A DNA stretch of 58,527 bases, taken from positions 1-58,527 of IMG/VR virus record IMGVR_UViG_3300021961_000112. One strand, 5' to 3'. The DNA comes from a virus. A program made the position numbers and the translations under genes. How positions within the stretch are numbered: the first letter of the stretch is position 1; every line of letters begins with the position of its first letter. Below are positions 8,341 to 20,400 of this stretch, piece after piece. The notes under the pieces were generated by a model that did not search any database, had not been told where the DNA came from, and saw nothing but the letters and a program-made list of their open reading frames with translations.

Positions 8341-11300
8341 TTATGCAAGAGAAATAACTCTTAAATTTCTTATTCTAGGGACAAAAACTTGATTTGTCGA
8401 TGTTCCCAACAATTTAATTCTAAAATTTCTAAATGATGGTAAGTTGTCAGTTGTAAAAACATATTCCTTAAAATCACCATCACTTAAAATATATTCCAAA
8501 GAACTTGTAGGAGTTACGAATGAATCCGATTTTCCATTACTATCTTCTAATGAAATAATTTGAGATTTTTCATTCAAATTATCATATCCAGGAAAAGGAG
8601 TAAAGATTGGAGAAAAACCTGGATTTTGTCCAATAGAGTAAAAAGCTCTTATATCGCAATATGAATTGATATAAGCTTCTAAAATTATTTTGAGAGAAGT
8701 TGCCGAATTTTCTAAGTTTATTTCTTTTGAAATATACTGGAAAGCGGTTGGATCATCTGAAATAGAATTAACTCTATTGTCGGTTGCATAATCTGTTACA
8801 ATGTTATTAACTCTATTTGAAGCAAATTGGGCACTTATTCTTTGAGTATCTATCACCGGAGAAAGATATGGTGTTGTTGTCCCCAGAGTAAGTCTTAAAG
8901 TTAAAGATTTGTTTTCAGGTAAATTTGATAGAAAATTGCTTTCATTAACTTTGGAGCAAACAATTCTTGGTGAAGAAAGATAATTATTTTCTCTTATTGT
9001 TACAGGTTCAAATCCATTATCAATAAATGGTATTTCATTACCACTTATACTCTTCCCTGTAACAGTTCTCAATTCTGCACTCAATGAAGTTCCGTTTACT
9101 GTAACATTATGGACGTTTGGTAAAATAATTTCATATGGAATATTCTGGGATGCTCTTATATTAAAACCACCACCAGATTTAGTTGTATTTTGGTATAGAT
9201 TACTAAATCCTATACCAACAGATCTATCAACACCATCCGAAGACATATCTAGTTTAATATTATAATAGTCAAATCCAATAGGATTTTCTAATGTTACATT
9301 ATTTAAATCATGAATTTTATTAATTCTTCTAAGAGAAATATTATTAATTTCATACTTATAAACTGTAGAATTTATTGGATGAGTTACTGAGGCAGAATTT
9401 GGTCCATATGATAAACCTCTAGATATATCTCCACCAATAGTATTACCTATAACTGAAGTATACTCTATCAATTCATTTCCTATTAGAAGATATCCCGGAT
9501 TAGTTGTTCCAACTCCAACACCTTCAAAATTTGCAAATTTCGATGCATCTTCGACAGTTATTTGTCCAGTGGAGTCTGATGCATATTCTGCGGATAATTT
9601 TGTTGGTTTTACATCAGATTCAACTCCAGATATCTTAACAAAATTATTATCAAAATACATTCCATGATTTTTATGATTTACTTTCACATGCAAACCATCA
9701 CTTTCAGTAATAATCTCATTTGCCAAAATATTTCCACCCAGAGACGCATTTAAAGTGGTAGTAATTCCGGAACTATTGATGTATTGAATTGTCTTTCCTA
9801 CACCAGTTGAAAATTCACCTTGGACATTATCTATAATAATTTGATTTGTATTGCCTATAGAAACTATAGTTAATCTAGCATTTGTTCCTACTGGACTATT
9901 ACCAATGCTACTAATTCCCAAAACATCGCCAGATTGATACCCGCTTCCACCATTAACAATCGTGGCAGCCGCAGCAACTCCATTAGAAATAGTTATATTT
10001 GCTGTAGCTCCTGTACCCTTACCTGTAACTGTAGTTAGACTTACATTATTGAATGCATATCCGCCAGAACTTGGGGTGTATCCAATACCGGGATTACTTA
10101 TAGAAAGAGTTCCTGTTGCACTTCCGGCACTTCCCACATAATTTCCTCTGCCAGTAGTGTTTGCTTGAATTATGGTATTTCCAAGTTTTATTCCAGAGTC
10201 TGAAATGGTTGAAGAAAGACTTACTCTAATTTTTTTAGAATTAAACTGCAAAGAATTGGGCATCAATTTTGCAATTTGTGAATTACCCTCAGTTAAATCT
10301 GGATTGTAAAAATCTATAGAACCATTTTCAATAAAATCCGCTCTATATAAAGTGAACTTGAGGTCTTCCCACTGACTTGCTTCCCATGTAGAGGCATTTT
10401 GGGATTTAAATAATGACCCTAGATATGGTTGATTGGATATGAATGTTTGTGTTAGTAAATCATTTTCACCTATTCTAGAAATATAGACACTATATTTTGT
10501 TGAAATTGATGCGAGACAAATACAATATTCGCCTCCCCCCTCTAAGTAAACAGGTGCTTTAAATGTTACTCTAGTTGGTACAGACCCATCTCCCGATACA
10601 TTAACCTGATCGGGGTTCAGTATAATTTCTGACAATGGAAGAACATATTGAGTGGGAAATCCTCCCCTCATAGTTCTTAACTGGAAAGTAACTGGGATAT
10701 CTGCATCATCTTTTGTTTTGAAGAATACGTCACAACTAGTTAAGAAAACACCTTCTTCATTATCAACCAAAAATGATTGTGCTAATGGATCGTACCACCC
10801 TATAACCCTTGATGATGACGCCGAAGCTATAACTCTAGAATTTATTACCTGAGTACCAGTTGTTCTGGAAACTGCTCTCGAATCAAATTCTTGTTTATTT
10901 TCAACTCTAGCGTTTCTCACTGAAACAATATTTTCTTGAACAGTCTCAATAGTTCCACTGGAGACGAATGCTTCCTCTGCAATAGTAGTTGCTGCGTTTT
11001 GGTCATTATTTGCAGTATTCACTAAAGTAAAGGTTTTTGTTCCAGATTCAAATCTTGGATGTACCTCTGTATTTGGATTTGGAATATAGAAACTTCCTAT
11101 TAAAGTAGCAGATAAATCAGATATTAATCTTAAATTAGAAACAGTTGCCTGGGCCTTGCTGGTATTGCCTATTAAAATCATGCCAGTTTCTACCCATCCA
11201 CCAAATTCTCCTTGAGTTGAATTTGAAAGAGAAAATGTGTCAACATTCAATATTGTTGAAGTTGATGAATATGTTGATGGAAGAACTTGAGAATTGTATG

Positions 11301-14300
11301 GATTTCTTGAATATGTTACTGTAGGTGAGTCATAAGCCCCTTCTCGATGGTTAGTTTGTGCAACTCTAAAAGTAATTTTTGCGGCAATATCATTTTCATT
11401 TTGACCCGTTCCAGTTTGTTGAATATACCCCGTTACAGTTTCTCCAATCTGAAATACTCCAGATGACATAGTAATTTCTAGAAGTTTGGGGACACAGTAT
11501 TTTGTTACATCTTTTCCATCAAAGAATGCATAAATTTGAGTGAGTGGTTTGATTTTTTTGGAAATAAATTGAACATTCCTTGACCTCATGTAAGGAACAA
11601 TATCCCTACTTACAACTCTATCACCAACAGAAGTTCTATCAAATTGCTCAGTGACTACCGTTCTAGTTCCAGTTCTTGACTCAACTCCAGTTTCTGTTAT
11701 ATTTTGTAGTGTTTCTTCAATTGTCGAAGAAGATGAAGTTTCTACCCATGCGGCTGTGCCACTACCACCATTTATCCAACCACCAACACCACGTACACTT
11801 GAAGATCCACTTGATGATATTCTAGTGCTTATGCTAACATTTCTTCCTGTCCAATTTGTTGTCCACGCATTCCAAACAGTTGGTGCAAAACCAGTTTGTG
11901 GATCAACATTTAATCTTCTTACCGAATCCGCTAAAGTTGTTGAGTAATTTCCTTCAACATCAATAATTTTGGCTCTAATTCTAACAGTGTCCATCCAGGT
12001 ATCTGATGCTGGAGTAAGTTCGACCGTTCCCTGCCAAAAACTAATAAGGAATGGTGTTACACTTTCTGACCTTGTTGCAAAAGATTGCTTTAACCATTCA
12101 ACTTCAGCATAATCCAAAGTTATAATATCTCCAGATTTTCTAATATTAATTCCATCTGGATTTTCAAATGCCAAATCTGCAATAGATGTGTTTACTGAGG
12201 AATATCCAGGTTTTAGATCTATTGAGGTTGGATAAGCTTTTGGTCTCAATTCTTTAAATTCAATATCAATAGAATTATTAATATCTACAGCAGATTCTTG
12301 TGGTAAATATGAAGTAAAATTATCCACAAAAAATCCAGATTTAAATCTATTAAATCCACCAGAATCTGAAATGAACAGATTGGAAGTATTTGTCTCCAAT
12401 AAAGAAAGTGAAGTGTAATATTCTAGATTTTTAATTCTATTTTCAAGATTTTTTATATCACTCATTCTATATCTTTTATATTCTAAAAATCTTATAGATG
12501 CTTGGCGATTAGAATATAGATATGGGGGTAAAGAAATTGTTGCTATTTCTAAACAATCATCTACCGATACCGGTCTTTCTGGTTTTTCCGAAGGAGTTCC
12601 ATATTTTACTTGAAACTTTCCATCTTTAGACAAATAAATTGAATCAATTCTTCCCAGATAATATGAGAATGATGCAATCAAAGTTTCATCGGGAGATAAT
12701 ATAGCATTTGATGAATTTGAAACAGAATCAAAAGTTCTTCCATAAAATTCTAAAGGAGAACGAGATCCTTCTGAAACCGAATAATTATTTACTACCGGTC
12801 TAATGTCTATAATATCGGTGTTTCTAATCCCATTTACAATACCAATATCATAGATATAATCAAAAGAATTATATGAATTTACTGTTGTAATATCCCCATC
12901 ATCACTTGATTCATAATATCCATTAGAAAAATATATTTTTAACTTTTTAGTTGGCTCACTTATATTTGGTTTTCTTATCAAATATCCATAATTATAAAAA
13001 CTTCCATTTTGACCTTTATTAAAATTATAATTAAACGAGATCTCAAAACTGGGAGTATCTAGGGTTACTATTTGCGCCTGAATGTTTGACTCTGAGAAAG
13101 TGATTGTTTCTCCTTCATTAAATCTATTTTGATTTTTATATAGTAATGATATTTGTGATGAGGTTAGTTTTTCTGCAACAATAGCAACAGCGCCACTAGT
13201 TGTTCCTAAAATTTCTTCCCCAACTACTAATTCTGAAGTTGTGGAGGATTGACTTGTAATAGATGCAAGAACTGCTTTAGGAGCAGAAGGATTTGATGTG
13301 TCTTCTGACTCGTAAATTCCGTGAATTTCTATAATATCTGCAACATTTAAGCATATATTTTCATCCTGAACTCTGGTTCCATATGGATATTGTCCATATA
13401 CTAATCCATCATTTAGAGTAGTGCCTCCAATTCCAGATCCTTCGTATTTTGAATTTTCAATAATTATAGAATTTACTCTATTCTTTCTCTTAACTTTTGC
13501 TTTTGGTTTTATTTTTTGTAAAGTTGCTACTAAGGTGGCATTTGTATTATTAGAACCAAGATTATAAATTTGCAATTCTGTTCCACCGGAAGTAAATTCA
13601 AATTTATCTGGAGTTAAAACCTCAGTTGTTCCGTCAGATCTAACTAAAGAATATCTTTTTTCTGTAAATGGTAAGAAAGTTTCGTTTGTGCCAGAAGTTA
13701 CAACAGTAGAAAGTTTGTTGTTGGAAATATTGACAGTAAATATTTTTCTTATGTTGAGAGTAGTATTTGAAACATCAACATTAGATATATTATTTTTTGG
13801 GAGACTAGTGTATAATGTATTATCTGTTAACTTTTCCAAATCTGTTTTGAGGACAGTAAAATCAGTCACATTTAAAACAGACGTTGGTAAAGAACCATCT
13901 ACTACTCCACTTACTGTAGTTACTCCAGTTATAGAAATAGTTGACGCTCCTACTCCAATTACTTTTGCTACAACTGGAGAAGTTTTTGTTAAATCTGAAT
14001 ACTTAACTAAATTGCCAACTTTAACAATATTCCCAGGAAAAAGACTGTTAGAACTTCTTACTGTGCTTACTCCACTAGATGCTGCACTTATTGTTGCAAT
14101 GCCAACACTAAAAGCACTCGATTGTATAGTATCTGCAGAAAAAGTTGATGCAGAACTTACTTGACCGTAAATTGATTTTACATCAGAAATTCCATATGAG
14201 GTAACTGCAATACCTATCATCCCAGAATCAATTCCGTTAAACGAAAATGATTCAAATCTACTAAAAGAACCTTTTACCTCATATAGAGTTAAAGCTGTCC

Positions 14301-15822
14301 CTACAACACTATCCCTCAAAAATGCTGTTGCTCCACTATTATTTCCTTTAACAAAAGTTGGAGTTGAGAGTGTGACTGGGTTATTTAAAGTTATATTTGT
14401 AAAAGTTTGAACATCAAATAACGAAATGTTCCACTCGTTTAAATTTGAGTTTGATGTACTATATGAACCAGAATCTAGATAAAAATCATAAACCCTAGCA
14501 AGACCTATCTCCTTTCCCGAACTTACTGCACCAGAAGAACCAACTCTTTCATCCCTCAAACTCAAAATAAAAGTATTTCCTAAACCAACAGGAGTAGAAC
14601 CATAAACTCTGTTTAGTTTTAGAGTTGTTCCTGTGTTATATGTAATTGATTGATTTTCTAAAATTCGAGTAGTTCTTGGTTTATTTACATCCAAAAATGA
14701 AGTAGAAATTGTTTCTACTTCATATCCCCTAATAAATGCTTTTCCTGGAGATATTTTATAAACGCATTTACTTTCACTTGGAGTATCTCCACCGTAAGTA
14801 ATTTGATTTTTATTAAATACCCCATTATTTCCTTTTTGATTATTCAGAGATTCTTCTACTGAAACGTCAAATGGAGAAACTAAATAGTCACCCGATTCTG
14901 CATAAGTTCTTCTTGCAAACTCGTCTTTTATAAATGAATACTTGTCATCATCTTTTTTTGAACGAATTGAACCATTAACAATAGTGGCAAGTTCTACAAA
15001 ATTACCATCATCAAAATCAGTTAATGATTTTTTGAACAAATATATTGATATTTTTAATCTATCTGCTCCCGGAGCAGCATAATTATTAAATCCTTGAGAA
15101 TTATCGTTTAATGTTTCATCTGTATTTGAATTTACTATTTGCTCATCAATAAAAAGTCCAATTCTATAATTTGGGGTATTAGTGTATTGATCAAGTATTA
15201 AAGTTTCTGTTTTTACATTAACAAACTGCCCTCTTATAAAATAAACTCCCTCGGAAATATTAAAAGATGATCCAACAGCAGTGCTGTTAGTTGAAATTGT
15301 TGAAGCAAAAGGTTCTCCTGCTGCAATAGAAGTATTTCCTAAAAGACCTGATGTAATTATAACATTTGAAGTTAATAACTCTCCATCAGAAAATTGTTGA
15401 GTAGAATTATTTTGGGTACTAGAACTTAAATAATTTATGTATAATGTAAGATTTCCTCTTTCTGAATCCTGGGGTAACAATATTTTGTCAACTACAGCGG
15501 TAACACCGGATGTTTGTCCGGTTATTTTTGCACCAATAAGTTGATCGACATATGCTGCAACAGGAACACCTAGATAATTATTTTCTAATTGTACACAGTA
15601 GTATAACTGAGTATATCCGGTATTTCCTGGTATTACTTTTGCACCTTCTTTGAAAAAATGTTGACCAAATTTTTCAATTTGATTTTGTAGTATTGACTGA
15701 AGAGTGGTTAGTTCTCTAGCTTGAACTGGGTATCCTGGTTTAAATAAAACCCTATGATAATCATTATTTGGATTAAAGTCATCAAAATATGGAGCTACGT
15801 TTAGATTAGTTTTCTGAGACAT
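8341..15822 (-). CDS. DUF4815 large virion structural protein
   Basis: This 2,493-residue protein opens with the DUF4815 signature (NVAPYFDDFNPNNDYHRVLF, then KPGYPVQARELTTLQSILQ), a family of phage tail/baseplate-associated proteins that is very long in cyanomyoviruses. It is rich in Ser, Thr, Asn and beta-promoting residues and has no signal peptide or enzyme motif. A region near residues 1,895-1,960 has GxGYxxxxGG repeats like those of gp14 and gp8. In cyanophage gene order it lies between gp13 and gp8, where T4 has the gp9-12 baseplate and short-fibre genes, so it may replace some of them. That replacement is an inference from position. Confidence 0.88.
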   Translation of the reverse strand: MSQKTNLNVAPYFDDFNPNNDYHRVLFKPGYPVQARELTTLQSILQNQIEKFGQHFFKEGAKVIPGNTGYTQLYYCVQLENNYLGVPVAAYVDQLIGAKITGQTSGVTAVVDKILLPQDSERGNLTLYINYLSSSTQNNSTQQFSDGELLTSNVIITSGLLGNTSIAAGEPFASTISTNSTAVGSSFNISEGVYFIRGQFVNVKTETLILDQYTNTPNYRIGLFIDEQIVNSNTDETLNDNSQGFNNYAAPGADRLKISIYLFKKSLTDFDDGNFVELATIVNGSIRSKKDDDKYSFIKDEFARRTYAESGDYLVSPFDVSVEESLNNQKGNNGVFNKNQITYGGDTPSESKCVYKISPGKAFIRGYEVETISTSFLDVNKPRTTRILENQSITYNTGTTLKLNRVYGSTPVGLGNTFILSLRDERVGSSGAVSSGKEIGLARVYDFYLDSGSYSTSNSNLNEWNISLFDVQTFTNITLNNPVTLSTPTFVKGNNSGATAFLRDSVVGTALTLYEVKGSFSRFESFSFNGIDSGMIGIAVTSYGISDVKSIYGQVSSASTFSADTIQSSAFSVGIATISAASSGVSTVRSSNSLFPGNIVKVGNLVKYSDLTKTSPVVAKVIGVGASTISITGVTTVSGVVDGSLPTSVLNVTDFTVLKTDLEKLTDNTLYTSLPKNNISNVDVSNTTLNIRKIFTVNISNNKLSTVVTSGTNETFLPFTEKRYSLVRSDGTTEVLTPDKFEFTSGGTELQIYNLGSNNTNATLVATLQKIKPKAKVKRKNRVNSIIIENSKYEGSGIGGTTLNDGLVYGQYPYGTRVQDENICLNVADIIEIHGIYESEDTSNPSAPKAVLASITSQSSTTSELVVGEEILGTTSGAVAIVAEKLTSSQISLLYKNQNRFNEGETITFSESNIQAQIVTLDTPSFEISFNYNFNKGQNGSFYNYGYLIRKPNISEPTKKLKIYFSNGYYESSDDGDITTVNSYNSFDYIYDIGIVNGIRNTDIIDIRPVVNNYSVSEGSRSPLEFYGRTFDSVSNSSNAILSPDETLIASFSYYLGRIDSIYLSKDGKFQVKYGTPSEKPERPVSVDDCLEIATISLPPYLYSNRQASIRFLEYKRYRMSDIKNLENRIKNLEYYTSLSLLETNTSNLFISDSGGFNRFKSGFFVDNFTSYLPQESAVDINNSIDIEFKELRPKAYPTSIDLKPGYSSVNTSIADLAFENPDGINIRKSGDIITLDYAEVEWLKQSFATRSESVTPFLISFWQGTVELTPASDTWMDTVRIRAKIIDVEGNYSTTLADSVRRLNVDPQTGFAPTVWNAWTTNWTGRNVSISTRISSSGSSSVRGVGGWINGGSGTAAWVETSSSSTIEETLQNITETGVESRTGTRTVVTEQFDRTSVGDRVVSRDIVPYMRSRNVQFISKKIKPLTQIYAFFDGKDVTKYCVPKLLEITMSSGVFQIGETVTGYIQQTGTGQNENDIAAKITFRVAQTNHREGAYDSPTVTYSRNPYNSQVLPSTYSSTSTILNVDTFSLSNSTQGEFGGWVETGMILIGNTSKAQATVSNLRLISDLSATLIGSFYIPNPNTEVHPRFESGTKTFTLVNTANNDQNAATTIAEEAFVSSGTIETVQENIVSVRNARVENKQEFDSRAVSRTTGTQVINSRVIASASSSRVIGWYDPLAQSFLVDNEEGVFLTSCDVFFKTKDDADIPVTFQLRTMRGGFPTQYVLPLSEIILNPDQVNVSGDGSVPTRVTFKAPVYLEGGGEYCICLASISTKYSVYISRIGENDLLTQTFISNQPYLGSLFKSQNASTWEASQWEDLKFTLYRADFIENGSIDFYNPDLTEGNSQIAKLMPNSLQFNSKKIRVSLSSTISDSGIKLGNTIIQANTTGRGNYVGSAGSATGTLSISNPGIGYTPSSGGYAFNNVSLTTVTGKGTGATANITISNGVAAAATIVNGGSGYQSGDVLGISSIGNSPVGTNARLTIVSIGNTNQIIIDNVQGEFSTGVGKTIQYINSSGITTTLNASLGGNILANEIITESDGLHVKVNHKNHGMYFDNNFVKISGVESDVKPTKLSAEYASDSTGQITVEDASKFANFEGVGVGTTNPGYLLIGNELIEYTSVIGNTIGGDISRGLSYGPNSASVTHPINSTVYKYEINNISLRRINKIHDLNNVTLENPIGFDYYNIKLDMSSDGVDRSVGIGFSNLYQNTTKSGGGFNIRASQNIPYEIILPNVHNVTVNGTSLSAELRTVTGKSISGNEIPFIDNGFEPVTIRENNYLSSPRIVCSKVNESNFLSNLPENKSLTLRLTLGTTTPYLSPVIDTQRISAQFASNRVNNIVTDYATDNRVNSISDDPTAFQYISKEINLENSATSLKIILEAYINSYCDIRAFYSIGQNPGFSPIFTPFPGYDNLNEKSQIISLEDSNGKSDSFVTPTSSLEYILSDGDFKEYVFTTDNLPSFRNFRIKLLGTSTNQVFVPRIRNLRVISLA

Positions 15823-15828
15823 AATTCT

Positions 15829-17376
15829 TTAAAACTGCAAAATGACTTTAATATCTTCTTTTTGGTTTGATGATCTAGTTATTGCCGGTCTATTATCAAC
15901 ATAAATGATATTTCCGGAATATTTTTTTACTTCTGGAGAGGAAATTCCATTTGTAAAAGTTTGCCCTAGATAATATATTCTATTATTTATTGTGGTTGAT
16001 ATACCGGTAAAAGATGTATCAACAAATAAAGTTCCACCACTATTTCCGTTAATGACTAAATTTCCTCCAGTGGATGGTGAACTTGTGAATCTATTAAGAT
16101 TAAATCCATAAGTTGGATTAGTTTGTGCAGTTCCTACTGTATTAAATCCGGATAAATTTCTATCTTGCCAATATTTTAAAACACCAGTTGTTGAATTATA
16201 ACTAATAACTCTACCGACAGCAGTTGTTCCAGTAGATATAGTCTGTGTTACATAAGAATCGTAAGCAAAATTTGAACTACTATAACCAGTTCCGGTCAAT
16301 CTTATAGCATAAACGGAACTAGCTTTGTCTAAAGTTAAAATAGTACCTGTAGTTACCTCTGGATTTTCTACTATTCCAATTCTAGCAATTTGATTTCCCG
16401 TAATAAAATCCGGGTTTTCATTATCATTTTCAATTCTAGAGTACATTAATACATTAAAAGCACCAAGTTCTCTATAAATGTCATAACCATGTCCACCTTT
16501 TGGTGAAATAATCACATCAAAGGTTGGTATTATATCGCCTGTGGGGAAATTTCCGCCAGATAAGTCAACATTTCCAAAAGTATATCCAGAACCTTGATTT
16601 GAAACTGTTACTGTGCTCACTTCGCCGTTCTCATCTACCACAATAGTACATGTTGATCCAGATCCATCTCCTTTAATAGGGACATTGAGATATGTATTTG
16701 CCTCACCTAACCCACTTCCTCTATTTTTAATCACTATAGTTTTTATTGAACCATCTATCGCATTATTCCTTATTAATGAAGAATCTGCAGATGTTGCCCA
16801 ATTTTTAGGAACAGGAATAAAATCTGTTGTTTCAAACTTTATAACATCAGCAGGTTTTATAGTATAAAGATATTTCCAAATATATCCATCTCCACTGTCA
16901 CCTGCTGCTCTTGGTTCCAAATCAGTAAAAAGGGGTTCATCTAATGAAGGACCTCCTCCCGGAGTATCTGGATTTGAATTATTTTGCAAACAAATATAAA
17001 CTCTATACTCACTATTAATAATAAAATAAGATGATGAATATAAATTTGTTGCTCCAGAAACTGGAGCTATAGTTGTTCTGCTATAATCGTGCCTATACAT
17101 GTCATATGTTGTTCCGGAAGTCCAAACCCTTTTCGGAACAACTTGACGAACATCTTCTGAGTTTATCTTTTTCAATGCAATCATTGTATCCCAATAGTCA
17201 TCTTCCTGTGTAAAATTATCTTTAGGTACAGGTGGTGACTCATCCCAGTTAGTTTGATAATCATAAGGATTGGGTAATCCAATAAATGAATAATATGAAT
17301 TATTTTCAGAAGAAATTTTTTCTACAAAATTTTTAGCATTTAATATTCTAAGTTGGTCAGTTACAATTGCAGCCAT
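15829..17376 (-). CDS. gp8: Baseplate wedge protein gp8
   Basis: This 515-residue protein keeps the landmark motifs of T4 gp8 (334 residues): DDYWDTMIALKKI near residue 80, VVPKRVW near 100, DSGDGYIWKYLYTIKPADVI near 160, and the terminal IYVDNRPAITRSSNQKEDIK that parallels MENRPPIIMAMDQTEEI in T4. The extra length comes from a GxGYTFGN unit near 255 and a 110-residue Ser/Thr/Gly-rich stretch near the C-terminus. gp8 is a dimer in each wedge. The gene lies 6 nt upstream of the DUF4815 gene and 27 nt downstream of the gp7-like gene. Confidence 0.93.
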   Translation of the reverse strand: MAAIVTDQLRILNAKNFVEKISSENNSYYSFIGLPNPYDYQTNWDESPPVPKDNFTQEDDYWDTMIALKKINSEDVRQVVPKRVWTSGTTYDMYRHDYSRTTIAPVSGATNLYSSSYFIINSEYRVYICLQNNSNPDTPGGGPSLDEPLFTDLEPRAAGDSGDGYIWKYLYTIKPADVIKFETTDFIPVPKNWATSADSSLIRNNAIDGSIKTIVIKNRGSGLGEANTYLNVPIKGDGSGSTCTIVVDENGEVSTVTVSNQGSGYTFGNVDLSGGNFPTGDIIPTFDVIISPKGGHGYDIYRELGAFNVLMYSRIENDNENPDFITGNQIARIGIVENPEVTTGTILTLDKASSVYAIRLTGTGYSSSNFAYDSYVTQTISTGTTAVGRVISYNSTTGVLKYWQDRNLSGFNTVGTAQTNPTYGFNLNRFTSSPSTGGNLVINGNSGGTLFVDTSFTGISTTINNRIYYLGQTFTNGISSPEVKKYSGNIIYVDNRPAITRSSNQKEDIKVILQF

Positions 17377-17403
17377 TTTTTTGGTTTTTTATTTATTTAT
17401 TAA

Positions 17404-20400
17404 TCATATACCATAATTATAATATTTGAGAGGATTAGTTCTCATTATCATAGTTCCAGTTGATATTCCAGAAAAACCAGATTTTGTATAAGAGTTGTAC
17501 TCATTATCTTTTGTTCTAGTTTTTAAGGTAATTTTCCCCCAACTATATTCAGCGAATAAAGAACTGTATCCTATGCCACTTAATCCATTATATCCAGATA
17601 CACTAACAGTAACTCTAGCAACATAAGTTACTCCAAGACCAGGAACTGCAGTTTGTGCTAAAGAAACACTTGCAACTCTATAAATGTTATCTAATCCAGT
17701 AGTTCCTATACCAATAACTTGTAGATTTTCATCTAGAGAAGTTACGCCGTTACCAACTCTGGAATTATACACCGCAAAATAATATCCGGTTTGTATTCCA
17801 CTAATTGTAGTTACCCCAGTTATTGAAGTTGATGCAATACCAACAACTCTAAGAATAGAATCTTTTTCTATGGCGAAATCAAAAATAATGCCAGTTGAAG
17901 CAACTCCAACAGAAGTTGTCGAAATTCCTGAAATAATTCCAAAATCTCCTTCATATTGAACAACATTATTGGTTTCTGACTCAAATGATGGTGGAGAAAT
18001 TAAAACAACGGGTGGATTCTCCTGGGAATATTCTGTTCCTGGACCTGTTATTGTTATTGATGTAACAATTCCGGAAGAAATAGAAGCAGTTGCTTCTGCT
18101 CTACATGTAGTTCCAAATCCAATTGGATTTTGAATTACTACATCAGGAACTGAAAGATATCCAAATCCTCCCGTAGAAATTGCTATAGAACTTATTGTTC
18201 CTGCTACAGAAACAATAGCAGTAGCAAATGCATCTCTTTTTGTTTCTTGTGGAATGAATGTAATTTGTTTTTGGAAACTTAAAAATTCATCTTGGAATGA
18301 TGGAATTAGTGACTTATTTTCATTAACCTGGTTGAAGATTGGTTTTAAATTGTCAACGAAAACTATCGTAGAACCTATTCCAACGGATTTTATAAGATAT
18401 GCCGATGGATTAATAACTGGTTCATATAACATCCTATCTTTAGAAACCTCTTGCTCATCAATAATTTTATCTTCAGTTTGTCTACACCAAGTGATTGGTC
18501 TTGTTAATGTTTCGTCTTTAGTGTTTCCTGGTCCATAGTATGGATTTGTTGATGCTAAATCTGAAGATAAAATTGCATCAACAATTCTTTCATCTTCCTG
18601 AAGACCGTAAGATTGATTTAATGTTGAATCAAATCCAAGTGTTAATCCATCTCCTGGTTTGACAGTTTCTATTATATTTTTATAAACGACATCAACGGAG
18701 GCAGTGCCTTTATAGAATAGTATTTTGCAAGAATCTCCAGTATTTGGAATTTCAAGAACTGGTGGTTTTGGTGGTTCTGTGAAGAATATGTTGCTACCTC
18801 CCCTAAAAGTATAACCTTTTCCTGGTTCTTGTAAAACATCGTTTATAAAGACCAACAATAATTCCTGTGGATTAATGTTAGATCCTCTAGCGGATCTAAT
18901 TGAAATCAATTCTCCAAAATATTTGAGGGGGAATGCGACTCTTTCGCCATCAAATAAGTCTGAAATATCATCAAGTATTTGAAGTTCACCAAAAGCCCAA
19001 CCTGTAAATTTATCATTAAAAACTTCTTGTATCGATATTTGAAACTCTTTGAATGAAGACGTTGTTGGAATACCAGTTAGTCCTCCAATAGGAACGGTTA
19101 GTGTCTGACCTGCTCTATAATTATAACCAGTGTTCTTTATCTCAAAATCAATAACGCTAGATCCTTGTCCAACAACTATGTCAATAGTAGCTGCTGTTCC
19201 CACTCCAGAAATTGAAGATGAACTATAAATCAAAGGAACATCTGAGTATGATAAAGGATCGTCAATTATAACCTGAGGTGGATTTGATGAAGTATATCCA
19301 GAAGCAACTTTTGTTATTGTAACAGATTCTGAAATTTTTCCTTTTATGATTGTGGCAAATCCAACATAAGTTTTTGTAGAATTTTCTGCGGAAGTGCTAG
19401 AAATTCCCACATTTACTATTCCAACTTGTGGGTTTGAAATCTTAATGTTTACTGGAGTTCCAACTGATATCTGATTGGAACTAGTGCTCCCGAAACCAAT
19501 CCTTACAAAAGATGATCCAACTGACACTATATTTGTTGAAAAAATAAATGTTCCAACTCCAATAGAACAATTTGAACCTGTATTAAGTAAATTTAGAAGT
19601 CCAAAAACGCTATTTTTATTTTCAATAAAAATTTCAGTCGAACCTACTCCAACAACCGATGAAATGTTTGTAGGAATATCATAATAAGCACTCGCTCTAT
19701 ATCCAGAACCAGTATTTCCTATAGAAATTGATTGAATTGTTCCTGCTAAAGAAACAATAGCAGTACCGCCGGCAGAAACTAAAGGTTGATATCCAAGACC
19801 TTCAGTAGACCCAACAGAAACTATAATACCACCCTTAGGCAATCCAGATGAATTTATATCATAAGAAACTGAAGTTGCTGAACCGATGAAAGTTGCAGAC
19901 GTTATTCCACTTGATTCTGAAAGAATGAAATTTATACCTTTTCTTTCATTTTCTAAATCACTGGATAAACCTCTTGCTTGAACTATATCATTAATCAATA
20001 TCAAGGCACCTTCTTCAGAAATTCCTGTAATATTTGATTGTGAAGATTTTAGTGTAAAAGTAGAAGTTATTCCATTAAATCCTGTTGCTATATCATCAAA
20101 AATGTAATTTTTGGAATAAGTGTCATTTAAAGAATCTTGTATTCCAGACCTCATAAAACATCTACCGGAAAAACTAGAACCAGTTGATATTCCAACCCAG
20201 TCTTGTTCGTCCGGAGGACTTGTTGTGTATGTCTGTGGAACATTTCCGTATGGTGCTTCAGCAAAACTAATATTATTATTAACAATATTATAAGAACCAA
20301 CTACAGTATTGACTAATGAACCTCCAGAATGATTTGCAATATCCGTTCCCATCCAAGATCTTCTTACATTAACTACATTATTTTTTTGAATAGAAGTGAT

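Noticed and set aside
10652-14164. Plus-strand frames opposite the DUF4815 gene
   Set aside because: They are mirror frames of a long repetitive coding region, without ribosome sites.
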